64,000 bases of DNA from positions 1 to 64,000 of the forward strand of contig CAJTCH010000019.1 of assembly GCA_910574715.1 (NCBI GenBank), in the 5' to 3' direction. This stretch comes from Lachnospiraceae bacterium (GTDB lineage: Bacteria > Bacillota > Clostridia > Lachnospirales > Lachnospiraceae). Position numbers and translations under genes: made by a program. Of this stretch, positions 24,326 to 33,677 are shown in pieces (within the stretch, counting starts at the first letter, position 1; the number at the start of each line of letters is the position of its first letter). The notes under the pieces are model-generated. The model ran no database searches, had not been told where the DNA came from, and was given only the letters and a program-made list of their open reading frames with translations.

Positions 24326-27300
24326 ATGATGAGAAGGCGGATGACCCGCGTTGTTGCCGGGGGACTTGCGGCGGTGATGCTTGCGTGTGCCGTTCCGGCG
24401 GTTCCGGCGAAGGCCGAGGAGGTTTACAGAGAAGTTCTGCCGTATAATCTGGAAGAACAGGAGAAGGCATTATTGGACAGTGAGAGTGCGGCCGCATACA
24501 CGTCGGGGGCAGTGACATTCCCGCTGAGCGGCGTGTCCGTCAACATGGGTGAGGAACTGGTCTATCATATATTCCGCCAGGGAAATGCGGCGGCCAGGCA
24601 GAAGGTAACGCTGGCAGTTCTGGATCTGTCTGCCGGATATGGGGAGGACTATGAGATCCTGACAGATAAAACGGCGGTGCCGGGGAAGGCGAACCGGATC
24701 CTTGACGGAAGAGGCGTCACCTATGATGTCTATCCGGGGACGAACGTTATGCAGGACGAGGCGGCAGGAAGACAGGGAGAGACTGCCGGGAATCAGGATA
24801 CCGGAGCCGGGAATGCACAGGCGCCTGACGAACCGGGACAAAATGGTGTATCAGGCTTGTTCGGGGACGGGATGAATGAAGAAGAGATCCGAAAGATCGC
24901 CTCTGCGGTCTTCGAGATGGAATTCGACGAAGGAGAGCAGGAGAAGGAGATCCGGATCCGCGCGAAGGTGCCGGAGCAGGCAGTGGGAAATAAGGAGCTG
25001 CAGCTTATGGTGCTGGAGTGTGAGGGGGACCTTAAGAAGGGTGAGAATTCCAGCACGGCGGTTACGCTTATGGAGACGAGAGAGGTGGAAGAGCCGGAGA
25101 TATCCATCGTGGAAGACTCAGCCGAGGTTGTGGACGGCTATGTGACGGTGCTCGTGAAGAGGACGGGGAACACGGCGGGATACAGTGCGTATATGCTGGA
25201 GGCGGAGGATCAGACGGCTGTGAACGGAGAAGACTATATCCTGAAGAGCACGCAGCTTACCTTCTCCCCGGGAGTGTCCAGACAGCGGGTCCATATCCCG
25301 CTGATCGCCTCCGATGCGCAGGGAGAGAAGACATTTACCCTGAGGGCGTCTCAGTCGGAAGAGGAGATTACCTATCAGGCGGCATCAAAGGGGGCGGCAT
25401 TTAAGAGTTCCAGAGAGCTGGTGGATATACCGATGTCGGAGTTCGAGAAGGGCGCATCCACCGTAGGCGGCTTCACATTTGACTCCAAGGATAACGGGGA
25501 GCGTTATGAGCTTAGCTTCGATACGGGGATCGGCGACGGGAGTAACCGGAGCGCGTCGATCGTGACCAGACAGAGCTATGATTTTACAGGGATCAAGGAG
25601 ATCCGTTTGTCGGCGAGTTATCAGGTGGGGACGATCATGGGCGACCATCTGGATGTCTACGCGTCGAACACCGATTATTGCGAGAACAAGACGGCGCTTG
25701 GCCAGATTGAATCCAACCGTTACGGGGCGCGTATGGACACGGTCAGCCTGACCGGGCAGGGGATTCACAATGCGTCGGTTTCGAGGACGGGGGAGTATCA
25801 TATATATATCACGGCAGAGCAGCACGGCGGGCTCGGCCATATCGGTTATAATCTGTATAACCAGGAATTTGACGGGAATAAGGGACATCTGGCGCTGGTG
25901 AAGCAGGATTATAAATTGAAGATCCTGAGTCCGGCCGCCGTGATCCAGAACGGAGTGGAGAATGCCCCGGCCGGGGATCTGAAGCTTACGCTGACATCGG
26001 ATTCGTCGGTGTCCGGAAGCACGATAGATACGGCTTATCGGGACGAGACCTATACGATCAGTTATAGCTTGATGGATGAGTCGGCGCATTATACGGGCTA
26101 TGAGCTGCTGGACGGCAATAACAAGGTATTTTATTCTGAGAAGACGGAGAGTCCGGTATTTACCCTGAGTTCAGAGCTGATTCAGAAGTATTCCACCAGG
26201 ATCTCGGACGACACATTCACGATCCGCCCCGTGTTCGAGCGGGAGACGTCGCAGGTGGAGGTGCTCAGGCAGGACTTTGCGGCGATGGGGATGGATACGG
26301 TCAATGCGGAGATCGATATGGGAAACTGCCGCGCGGTGTATAAGGATAATGGGATCGAGATCGCCACGGTTACCTGGAATTCCCCTTACTATGCCCATGG
26401 CGACACGATGGCGTTCCGTGTGACAGAGAACAAGGCATATATGGGAGATTATCATTTCAGTGCATACCAGGTCTGCTCCGGCGCGAGTAAGGAGGCTGCC
26501 CAGACGAATCCGCTGTATTATACGGATCCCCAGTGGAGCACCGAGGTGTCGGCCGGTTATTATGCCGTGACGCCTATGGTGTCAAACCGGAATGCCAGGC
26601 TTCTTCTGAATGTGTCGGGGGCGTCTCACGGAGATTTCCCGGGGAAACCGAAGAATCTGAATGGGGATTCCTGTACGGTGGAGGACTATGACGGGAAATA
26701 TGACTGCAATTCCGTTGTGGCATTCGCGGCTAAGCCGGCTGACGGATACCGGGCGAAATGGTCCTACCGTGATGTGGCGTCGGGGCAGACGAAGACCTAT
26801 TACGGCAGCCGGTTCTACTACCGGGTGCAGTTCCCGGTGCTTCTTACGGATAACCATGTAAGCCTGGAATTCGAGAAATGTGACGCGGGGCAGGAATATA
26901 GCGTGGTGGCGGATGTCTATATGCAGGGGGGAGACGTCCTGCATCAGCCGGACGCGAAGTCGGAGATGTACACGCCGCTTCTGAATGCAAATGTCTCGCT
27001 GGAGGGGGAAGAGCGGATTACCCGGGAAGACGGGAGTACGGAAGTATTTACCCTGAAGGCGCGCCCGGATGAGACGTACACGGCTCTGGTCACGGCGAAT
27101 AACAGGAATTATATCCAGGAGGTGGCGATCGGCGGCAGTAAGGGAGGAAGTCTTCGTCAGGAGATGAAGCTGTCCTATTATTATGAGGGGCCGAGGGTTA
27201 CGAACGTGCGGTATTTTGACTATGACGGAACGGTGCAGAACGGCGACGTCATTTACCTGGAAAATGAGACGGACGGCTGTATCCTTGGCGCAACGGTCGA

Positions 27301-30300
27301 GGCGGCGGGCCAGGAGGTCACCGACGTCTTGTTCCAGCTTAAGAGTGCGGACGGAACCCCCAAGGGCGAAGCGGTCGCAGGGGAGCACAACGGATCGGAA
27401 TATCTGTGGTCGGCTGCGCTTGGAATGCTGGCAGAACAGGGGGATCAGATCTGGGTGGAGCTGGTGAACCGCACCTATGATGAAGAGGGGAATGTGGCAG
27501 CCCAGACCAGCTACGGAGAGGTGAATACCGGATATTCCGTTGTGATCGCGGAGTTCGACGATGCCTCTTACATACCGGATACGGGGGATGTGGATTGCAA
27601 TATTCCGGTACTTGGCAATATGTATTTTCTGTTCAGCGTGAAGGGGATCAAGCCGATCCTCACGACCAGCAAGAGCGGAAATATTACTTATATGACGATC
27701 GGGCTGAATTTCGGCGCCGCGAAGAATTTCCTTAAGAAGGACACTGGGTTTGCGCTTACAGGCTGGCAGGGCTATGCGAATCTGTGGAAGAACGGGCTGC
27801 AGATGATGTCGCCCAAGGCGACGCAGGAGCAGAAGCTTGCCGGAAAGCAGGCGCTTAAGAAGTCGGTCCTGGCGGTGAATTTCTCTGTATCGGTGCAGCT
27901 TGCCTTATATAATGCGGAGATCGATTATCAGTCCCATCTTCTGTGCGTCGGGGCGTGGATGTCGGTCGGGTTCAATACAAGCTATACATTCAATATGCCC
28001 TTTACGATAGAAGGCTTCCCCATGTTCGTGAGCCTCACGGTAAGCGGCGGGTTCTCCGACATGCTGCAGGTGATGCCGTCTGACGAGGCGGGTTATGTGG
28101 ATGTGCGTAATATGCACGATCCAACGAAGTCGAGCTATAAGCCGGGCAATGATTTCAACGTATTCCTGTCTATCGGGCTTGCGGTAGGTGCCGGGGTCAA
28201 TGGGCTCTTAAGTGTTTCCGGCGGAGGCACGGGGAAGATGACCTTCGATTGGATTGACTTCGGTTACGGGAACGGGAAACTGTCACTGACGGTGGACTGC
28301 AGGATAGAGGCGCTTCTGATCGGGAGGACCTTCTCTTATAAGGCGGCGAATCTGACCATGTTTGATACCAATCCCTATCTGCCGGGTGAGGATGATGCGG
28401 ATGACCCGGACGCCGCGGCGAATGGAGAGGCGGCAGCAGATCGGCAGGCACAGGAGACGGCAGAGCAGAAGATACTGGAGGCGGCAAATAATCAGATGCA
28501 GAGAGCGAAGCTTGGTGAACTGAAGCTTAGAATGCCTGCCGAGTATCATCAGAGTGTAGATCCGGGAAGCATAGGGAACGGCGGTGCATTGATCTCTGAT
28601 GCGTACGAGTTCTCAAGACCGAAGCTGTATCCGCTGGAAGGCGGGAAATATATGGTTCTTGCCACGGTGGACGGAAGCCTGGTAAGCGGGCTTGGGGGCG
28701 ATGCAGCCGGGAAAGCGGCGCTGAGTTATGCGGTGTATGACAGTGCGGCGGGAAGATACGAGAGCGATGCAGACGGCAAGATCTTCCATAGTATAGAGCC
28801 GAAGGAGAAGGCGGGAGCGAACGGTGACAGCGTGAATTTTCATCCGTGTGTTACGGGTATCGGAGACGGTAAATATGTCATCCTCTGGAACAGCGTCCTC
28901 TACGGAGATAAGAAGGATTCCTTAAGCCTTGCGGACATGCGGACGGTGATCAAAGCGGCGGTCTATGACAGCGGGAAGGCGGAGACGGATCCGGGGCGTA
29001 TGGTATATAAGTCCCTGGTGAAGGAAGATGAGGATGAGAATATCGTATCCGGGATCGTAATGGATGCGGTGTATGATGAGAGTGCCGGGGAAGTTGTGGT
29101 GCTCTACCGGAATCTTGGGTTGGAAGGGATGACGGGAGAACATACCCTGGCCGATCTGTCGCGGAGCAATTCTGTGCTTGCATGTACCAGTCTGCCGGTG
29201 GGGGCCGATTCATTGGCAGATCCGGATACGGCATTTACGAAGAGTGTGATCCTGGCAGAAGGCGGAGCCGGAAAGGTTCTGAAGACGGCGGATCTGGACC
29301 TGGTGGATGGACGTCCGGTCTGCGTTTACCATGTAACGGAAGGAGAACAGGCAGGAATCTTAAATGACGCGGAAGAAGGCAGCGAGAACCACATCTATCT
29401 GACGAGCCTTGCGCATCAGAGTCAGAACGGATATGCAGCAGATGCAGAGTGTGAGGTGACGGAGGATAGCAGTCTTTACCATGGCAATCCGAAGCTTATG
29501 GACGGAATGCTGATGTGGAAGCAGGAAGGCCGGATGGCGGCGGCAGATGCAGCGGAGGTTCTTGCAGGGATTCCGGAAGACGAAGCGACAGGGCGCAGGC
29601 AATCTGCCGGGGCAGGGATCGCGTCTATGGTCAATGCTTATGCCGGCAATATGGAGAATTTCACACTAATAAAAGGCGAAGACGGGAAGACTTACGCGCT
29701 GTGGACGGAAGGCATGGAGACGGGAACGAGGGTCCGGATGTCGGTACTGGAACAAGCCGGAGACGGGGCTTACACCTGGGGGAAAGGCAGTACAGTATTC
29801 ACAACAACGGGGAGCCGATATATCCAGGCGATTTCTCCGGCCGTGGATGCGGCGGGGAATCTGCAGGCCTTGTATCGGGAGACGGTAGTGGATTCGGAGG
29901 CGGCAGATGACGGAAGCAGCGCCGTCTGCCTGCGAAGCGTGAAGCTTGGCGCGAAGCCGTCAGCCGTTGATTATGCGGAGCTGGCGGCGGCCCCGGGCGA
30001 TCAGACGGAAGAAGATCAGGCGGCGGATAAGAATCAGTTGGAGAATATCGGGCTTCACGTGTCCAATCTGTATCCCCGGGCAGGAGAAACGGTCACCGTC
30101 ACCGGAAAGGTGAGGAATGAAGGTGTGCATCGTCTTGAGGGAAGTGAAGTGCATTTGCTGGCAAATGGCGCGCCAATCGCGCAGGAAGGGGCCAAAGCGA
30201 GTGTACCGGCCCTGGCGGCGGGAGAAGAGACGGAGGTTGTGTTCTGTTATACGGTCCCGGAGGATTTTAACGGGCGGACGGACTTGTCCTTAAGTGTACC

Positions 30301-31255
30301 AAGAGGGCAGACAGAATCGAATGTGTACAGAGCAGACGGGAATCCGGCGGTCTTGCAGAGCATCTACTCGGGTGCAAGCCTGGATATTGAGAGTATCCAT
30401 TATGAGCCGCTGCATTATGCGGATGCGTCTTCGCCGGCCAGGTATCAGGTGACCGCGAATATCAGGAACAGCGGCAATGCGCCGTCTGGGGAGACAACAC
30501 TTGTCTTATCCCATATAGAGCTTGGAGAGGAAGATCAGGTACAAGATACTCCGCTTGGAACCTGTGAGATACCGGCTCTTGAACCGCAGGAGAGTGAGCA
30601 GGCGGTATTTGAAGTGTCTGTGGGGCCGGAATATTTCACCAAAGGAGAATACCGCACGGCATCCGTAGGGGCGGCAATCTACGAGGCGTATGGAACCGAC
30701 GGTCAGAATATGAGATGCGCCATGTTAGATTATCTGCCGGTAGAGCAGCAGCCGGAAGCGCTGAGCCTGAATGCCGAGAAGACGAAGAAGCTTGGCATAC
30801 GGCAGAAGAAGAGCATCATGGTGCGGACAGACCCGCTGGATGCGAAGGAATTCGAGACGCTTACCTATGAGAGTCTGGATGAAAGTATTGCCAGAGTGGA
30901 TGAGAACGGCGTCCTGACCGGAGTGAAGAAGGGAACCTGTACGGTGGTGGTCAGAACGGCAGGCGGACTGGAAGCCCAGGTGGAGGTCCAGGTCGTAAAG
31001 GACCCGGTGCCGGATGAGAATCCGGGCGGAACGAAGCCTGGAGATCCGGGGGTGTCAGGCGGAGACGGAGCGGGCAGTAACGGGACACCCGGGGAGGAGA
31101 GACCAGGAGACGGCAGCATGGCAGCCGGGAATACGAAGCCAGGGAAGAAGGTGAAGACCGGAGACGATGCCGGATGGATGTTCTGGTGGATTCTGCTTCT
31201 TGCCGGAGCGGGTATGGCGGGCGGTATGGTCTGCTATAAGAAAAGAAGAGGATAG
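24326..31255 (+). CDS. Giant cell-wall-anchored protein with Calx-beta-like, CARDB-like and Big_2-like regions (about 2309 residues)
   Basis: I use the ATG at 24326, preceded by AAGGTGGG; the frame is open slightly farther upstream. After a signal peptide (VVAGGLAAVMLACAVPAVPAKAEE) come two Calx-beta-like segments containing YGEDYEILTD and VNGEDYILKS. Long regions without clear assignment follow. Near the end are a CARDB-like domain (VSNLYPRAGETVTVTGKVRNEG) and a Big_2-like domain (DESIARVDENGVLTGVKKG). The tail is a Gly/Pro spacer, VKTGDDAG, a hydrophobic helix and CYKKRRG, a sorting signal of KTGD type. Function is probably extracellular binding. Its pairing with the preceding gene suggests a joint surface structure. 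Confidence 0.85.
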   Translation: MMRRRMTRVVAGGLAAVMLACAVPAVPAKAEEVYREVLPYNLEEQEKALLDSESAAAYTSGAVTFPLSGVSVNMGEELVYHIFRQGNAAARQKVTLAVLDLSAGYGEDYEILTDKTAVPGKANRILDGRGVTYDVYPGTNVMQDEAAGRQGETAGNQDTGAGNAQAPDEPGQNGVSGLFGDGMNEEEIRKIASAVFEMEFDEGEQEKEIRIRAKVPEQAVGNKELQLMVLECEGDLKKGENSSTAVTLMETREVEEPEISIVEDSAEVVDGYVTVLVKRTGNTAGYSAYMLEAEDQTAVNGEDYILKSTQLTFSPGVSRQRVHIPLIASDAQGEKTFTLRASQSEEEITYQAASKGAAFKSSRELVDIPMSEFEKGASTVGGFTFDSKDNGERYELSFDTGIGDGSNRSASIVTRQSYDFTGIKEIRLSASYQVGTIMGDHLDVYASNTDYCENKTALGQIESNRYGARMDTVSLTGQGIHNASVSRTGEYHIYITAEQHGGLGHIGYNLYNQEFDGNKGHLALVKQDYKLKILSPAAVIQNGVENAPAGDLKLTLTSDSSVSGSTIDTAYRDETYTISYSLMDESAHYTGYELLDGNNKVFYSEKTESPVFTLSSELIQKYSTRISDDTFTIRPVFERETSQVEVLRQDFAAMGMDTVNAEIDMGNCRAVYKDNGIEIATVTWNSPYYAHGDTMAFRVTENKAYMGDYHFSAYQVCSGASKEAAQTNPLYYTDPQWSTEVSAGYYAVTPMVSNRNARLLLNVSGASHGDFPGKPKNLNGDSCTVEDYDGKYDCNSVVAFAAKPADGYRAKWSYRDVASGQTKTYYGSRFYYRVQFPVLLTDNHVSLEFEKCDAGQEYSVVADVYMQGGDVLHQPDAKSEMYTPLLNANVSLEGEERITREDGSTEVFTLKARPDETYTALVTANNRNYIQEVAIGGSKGGSLRQEMKLSYYYEGPRVTNVRYFDYDGTVQNGDVIYLENETDGCILGATVEAAGQEVTDVLFQLKSADGTPKGEAVAGEHNGSEYLWSAALGMLAEQGDQIWVELVNRTYDEEGNVAAQTSYGEVNTGYSVVIAEFDDASYIPDTGDVDCNIPVLGNMYFLFSVKGIKPILTTSKSGNITYMTIGLNFGAAKNFLKKDTGFALTGWQGYANLWKNGLQMMSPKATQEQKLAGKQALKKSVLAVNFSVSVQLALYNAEIDYQSHLLCVGAWMSVGFNTSYTFNMPFTIEGFPMFVSLTVSGGFSDMLQVMPSDEAGYVDVRNMHDPTKSSYKPGNDFNVFLSIGLAVGAGVNGLLSVSGGGTGKMTFDWIDFGYGNGKLSLTVDCRIEALLIGRTFSYKAANLTMFDTNPYLPGEDDADDPDAAANGEAAADRQAQETAEQKILEAANNQMQRAKLGELKLRMPAEYHQSVDPGSIGNGGALISDAYEFSRPKLYPLEGGKYMVLATVDGSLVSGLGGDAAGKAALSYAVYDSAAGRYESDADGKIFHSIEPKEKAGANGDSVNFHPCVTGIGDGKYVILWNSVLYGDKKDSLSLADMRTVIKAAVYDSGKAETDPGRMVYKSLVKEDEDENIVSGIVMDAVYDESAGEVVVLYRNLGLEGMTGEHTLADLSRSNSVLACTSLPVGADSLADPDTAFTKSVILAEGGAGKVLKTADLDLVDGRPVCVYHVTEGEQAGILNDAEEGSENHIYLTSLAHQSQNGYAADAECEVTEDSSLYHGNPKLMDGMLMWKQEGRMAAADAAEVLAGIPEDEATGRRQSAGAGIASMVNAYAGNMENFTLIKGEDGKTYALWTEGMETGTRVRMSVLEQAGDGAYTWGKGSTVFTTTGSRYIQAISPAVDAAGNLQALYRETVVDSEAADDGSSAVCLRSVKLGAKPSAVDYAELAAAPGDQTEEDQAADKNQLENIGLHVSNLYPRAGETVTVTGKVRNEGVHRLEGSEVHLLANGAPIAQEGAKASVPALAAGEETEVVFCYTVPEDFNGRTDLSLSVPRGQTESNVYRADGNPAVLQSIYSGASLDIESIHYEPLHYADASSPARYQVTANIRNSGNAPSGETTLVLSHIELGEEDQVQDTPLGTCEIPALEPQESEQAVFEVSVGPEYFTKGEYRTASVGAAIYEAYGTDGQNMRCAMLDYLPVEQQPEALSLNAEKTKKLGIRQKKSIMVRTDPLDAKEFETLTYESLDESIARVDENGVLTGVKKGTCTVVVRTAGGLEAQVEVQVVKDPVPDENPGGTKPGDPGVSGGDGAGSNGTPGEERPGDGSMAAGNTKPGKKVKTGDDAGWMFWWILLLAGAGMAGGMVCYKKRRG

Positions 31256-31275
31256 ATAAGATAATCGTCCGAATG

Positions 31276-31307
31276 TACAGGGCAGAAGTGCAGGCTTTTG
31301 CCCTGTA
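31276..31307 (+). terminator. Hairpin after the giant surface protein operon
   Basis: TACAGGGCA pairs with TGCCCTGTA. There is no T-tract, so termination would be weak unless the structured element that follows contributes. Confidence 0.4.
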
Positions 31308-31327
31308 TATGAGGAATGGAAAAAAAT

Positions 31328-31520
31328 CCACCTGTACGGTTGGATCATCCAAGGATGCTCCAACCTACTCATCCATTCGCAAAACCGTGCTGACGCACTC
31401 TTACGTCTGCTAACGCAGCCGTTTTTTGCTCATTAATGAGTAGGTTGCTAATCCGGAGATTCAGTTTTATTGCAATAAATTGCATAAAACTGAATTTCCG
31501 GATTGCAACCGTACAGGTGG
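31328..31520. repeat. Structured 193-bp palindromic element with 15-bp terminal inverted repeats
   Basis: CCACCTGTACGGTTG at 31328-31342 is matched exactly in reverse complement at 31506-31520. Inside, CAACCTACTCAT (31360-31371) pairs with ATGAGTAGGTTG. A third long hairpin (about 31450-31505) brings AATCCGGAGATTCAGTTTTA opposite its near-complement. It has no coding capacity. It fits a MITE-like or mosaic palindromic element. Confidence 0.6.
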
Positions 31521-31550
31521 AAAAAATTTTGTAAAAAAACAAAAAAGTAC

Positions 31551-31579
31551 TTGCATATTTGTCGGATGTTTGCTATACT
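31551..31579 (+). promoter_or_regulatory. Promoter of tRNA-Glu
   Basis: TTGCAT at 31551-31556, 17-bp spacer, TATACT at 31574-31579. Confidence 0.7.
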
Positions 31580-31612
31580 AAACGAGTCCGAGATACGGAA
31601 GGACAATAATAT

Positions 31613-31684
31613 GGCTCCATGGTCAAGCGGTCAAGACGCTAGCCTCTCACGCTGGAATCAGGGGTTCGATTCCCCTTGGAGTCA
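31613..31684 (+). tRNA. tRNA-Glu (anticodon CTC)
   Basis: 72 nt with acceptor GGCTCCA/TGGAGTC, a D-arm beginning TGGTCAAGCGGTC, anticodon loop CTCTCAC reading CTC, and T-arm GGGGTTCGATTCCCC. No CCA is encoded. It has its own promoter and is followed by a terminator. Confidence 0.93.
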
Positions 31685-31690
31685 CTGAGC

Positions 31691-31734
31691 AAGAAGCTGA
31701 GATTCTTTGAAGATAAAGAATTTCAGCTTTTTTT
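31691..31734 (+). terminator. Terminator after tRNA-Glu
   Basis: AAGCTGAGATTCTTT pairs with AAAGAATTTCAGCTT, followed by a T-run. Confidence 0.8.
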
Positions 31735-31753
31735 GAACAAGGAGGACGATATT

Positions 31754-31999
31754 ATGACCGTTATGCAGGAACAAGCGATTGAGATGATTAAAAATATGTC
31801 TGATGATAAAATATATTATGTAGTTAGTATATTACGGGGAATTGAAGGACTGTCTGCGGCTAAAGAGGAAGCAGATCTTACAAAAGCTCAGAGAGCATAT
31901 GAGAATATTCAGCATTTTCGAAGAATGGGTTTGTACGACAGAGATTATAAAAAGGAACTGCGAGAAGCCATGGAGGAGAAATATGAAAGTCTTGATTGA
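31754..31999 (+). CDS. Antitoxin-like protein
   Basis: An 81-residue protein starting at the ATG after AAGGAGG. MTVMQEQAIEMIKNMSDDKIYYVVSIL is typical of antitoxins paired with PIN toxins in Clostridia. The C-terminal half is charged and helical. Its gene overlaps by 17 bp the start of a toxin gene that is now truncated. The longer open frame that runs back through the tRNA is not the real gene. Confidence 0.6.
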   Translation: MTVMQEQAIEMIKNMSDDKIYYVVSILRGIEGLSAAKEEADLTKAQRAYENIQHFRRMGLYDRDYKKELREAMEEKYESLD

Positions 32000-32075
32000 T
32001 ACGAATGAGAAGATTTTTTGCGTTTGGGGTGGGAGAATATTGAACCAGATAATAAATAAGTCTGGTTACACATGA
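31983..32075 (+). pseudogene. Truncated PIN toxin remnant
   Basis: Begins MKVLIDTN, the standard first strand of PIN toxins, and overlaps the antitoxin as in intact operons. After eight residues the homology stops, and the frame runs only to a 30-residue end inside the terminal part of the divergent regulator gene. The toxin body has been deleted, leaving an orphan antitoxin. Confidence 0.55.
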
Positions 32076-32836
32076 TCGCTGCCCAATATCACATCTACTC
32101 CGCAGTCAGTGATCTTCTTCTTCGTCTCATCATCGAACGCCCGGTCACAGATCAAAGTGTCGACCGCGTCCCAAGTGTTGATCAGGAATACCCCTTGAGA
32201 GTTGAATTTGCTGTAATCCGCTAACAGATAATTATGCTGGGAATTTTCCAGCATTATTTTTTTGATCTGAGAACCGGTGATACCATCGTTAAAAAATCCG
32301 CGCGCGGAGAAGCCGCTGCAGGAGATAACCGTTGCATCGACGAAGATATTCTTGGCAATATTAGCCGTAATCTCAGAATCCAGTGTATTATTATCACGGG
32401 CGAGTAACCCGCCCATGACGAATACATTAATACTCGGGAATCCGCTTAGATATTGAAGGGCGATCGCGCTGTTCGTGAAGACCGTGAGACGCCGGTCCGG
32501 CGGCAGGGCCCGTATGAATTCGTAAGCCGTGGAGCTGCCGTCGATATAGATGGATGAGACATTCTTCATGTGACGGGCGGCAATTGCGGCGATCTGCATT
32601 TTAGCAGAGTGATTGTTCTGTGACCGCGAATGGAAGTTAGTCTCATTTACCGTGTCATCTACAAGCAATGCCTTACCATATTCTCTGTGGATAAGGCCGG
32701 AATTCTCCAATGAATCCAGATCACGCCGTATCGTCATCGTAGATACCGCGAAATAATCAGCCAGTTCGGCAACAATTACTTCCCTTTTCACTTTTATCAG
32801 ATTGTAAATGCGCATGCGCCGTTGTTCTATGTTCAT
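32066..32836 (-). CDS. DeoR family transcriptional regulator
   Basis: A 256-residue repressor: N-terminal winged helix (RMRIYNLIKVKREVIVAELADYFAVSTMTIRRDLD) and a DeoR C-terminal sugar-phosphate sensing domain (YIDGSSTAYEFIRALP, VFVMGGLLARDNNTLDS, DYSKFN). I use the ATG at 32836, which has AGGAGG upstream. It is divergent from the catabolic operon beginning at 33038 and probably represses it until a phosphorylated sugar intermediate binds. Confidence 0.9.
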   Translation of the reverse strand: MNIEQRRMRIYNLIKVKREVIVAELADYFAVSTMTIRRDLDSLENSGLIHREYGKALLVDDTVNETNFHSRSQNNHSAKMQIAAIAARHMKNVSSIYIDGSSTAYEFIRALPPDRRLTVFTNSAIALQYLSGFPSINVFVMGGLLARDNNTLDSEITANIAKNIFVDATVISCSGFSARGFFNDGITGSQIKKIMLENSQHNYLLADYSKFNSQGVFLINTWDAVDTLICDRAFDDETKKKITDCGVDVILGSDHV

Positions 32837-33037
32837 ATGTTTTATCCTCCTGCCATGCAATCTTAATCCTGTGCAGATATTGCGGAAAATGTGTGATAAA
32901 TATAGCTATAGAGAATTATAGAATGAAAATTGTAAAAAATCAACCGAACATTCAAAGTATAGACGGTGTTTGATTGAAAGATTATAATCAGTTCATGCTG
33001 TTAGTTCGAACATATAATCGCAGAAAGAGGTGGCAAA

Positions 33038-33670
33038 ATGAACAGAGAATTGATCAAAGAAGTGATGAGTGTGGCGAGACGCCTGGACGAGAAGAATCTG
33101 GTCAATACATTCGAAGGAAATATCTCAGCCAGGGAGGGAGACAAGATCTACATTACACCGACAACCAGGAATAAAGCGCTGTTGACAGAAGAGATGATTG
33201 CCGTTATTGATGCCAAGGGGAATCAGATCGGAGGGAATTGTAAGCCCACATCGGAACTGCCGATGCATAGGATGACGTATACGCTTCGGGATAACATCGG
33301 CGGAGTTGTGCACTGTCATCCGACATTCATGACGGCGCATGCGATATGCAATATTCCGGTCACGACGGATGCTTATCCGGAGATGATGGGGAATTTTGAT
33401 ACCTTCGAGATCATACCGTACGGACGGCCGGGGACGGAAGAGATCCTGCACGGAGCGGAAGAAATATTTGCTCATGCGGATATTGTTCTGCTGGGGAATC
33501 ATGGTGTACTGGCAGTGGGCGAGACGGTCACGGATGCCATGAATAAGGTGGAGGCTGCAGAGGCAATCACGAAAACGATGTTTTTTGCAAATATGCTTGG
33601 AAAGCAGGTGCCGCTGCCAAAAGAAGATATTGATCATTTCAGGCAGTTATGGGAAGCGAAATGGAGGTAA
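33038..33670 (+). CDS. Class II aldolase (L-fuculose-phosphate aldolase-like)
   Basis: A 210-residue zinc aldolase of the FucA/AraD family, splitting a ketose 1-phosphate into dihydroxyacetone phosphate and an aldehyde. NTFEGNISAREGDKIYITPT is the phosphate-binding region, VVHCHPTFMTA gives zinc histidines, and GNHGVLAVG carries a third. It has an AGAGGTGG site. It is first in the operon with an isomerase, DhaKL and RpiB-like proteins. The exact sugar is not determined by sequence. A second paralogue lies at 51943. Confidence 0.85.
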   Translation: MNRELIKEVMSVARRLDEKNLVNTFEGNISAREGDKIYITPTTRNKALLTEEMIAVIDAKGNQIGGNCKPTSELPMHRMTYTLRDNIGGVVHCHPTFMTAHAICNIPVTTDAYPEMMGNFDTFEIIPYGRPGTEEILHGAEEIFAHADIVLLGNHGVLAVGETVTDAMNKVEAAEAITKTMFFANMLGKQVPLPKEDIDHFRQLWEAKWR

Positions 33671-33677
33671 TGAAAGG

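Noticed and set aside
31503-31688. Open frame running through the tRNA-Glu gene
   Set aside because: It overlaps the promoter and tRNA and lacks a ribosome binding site.
33585-33677. Longer start for the fucose-isomerase-family gene
   Set aside because: It would lie inside the aldolase gene in another frame. The ATG at 33678 gives the expected N-terminus.
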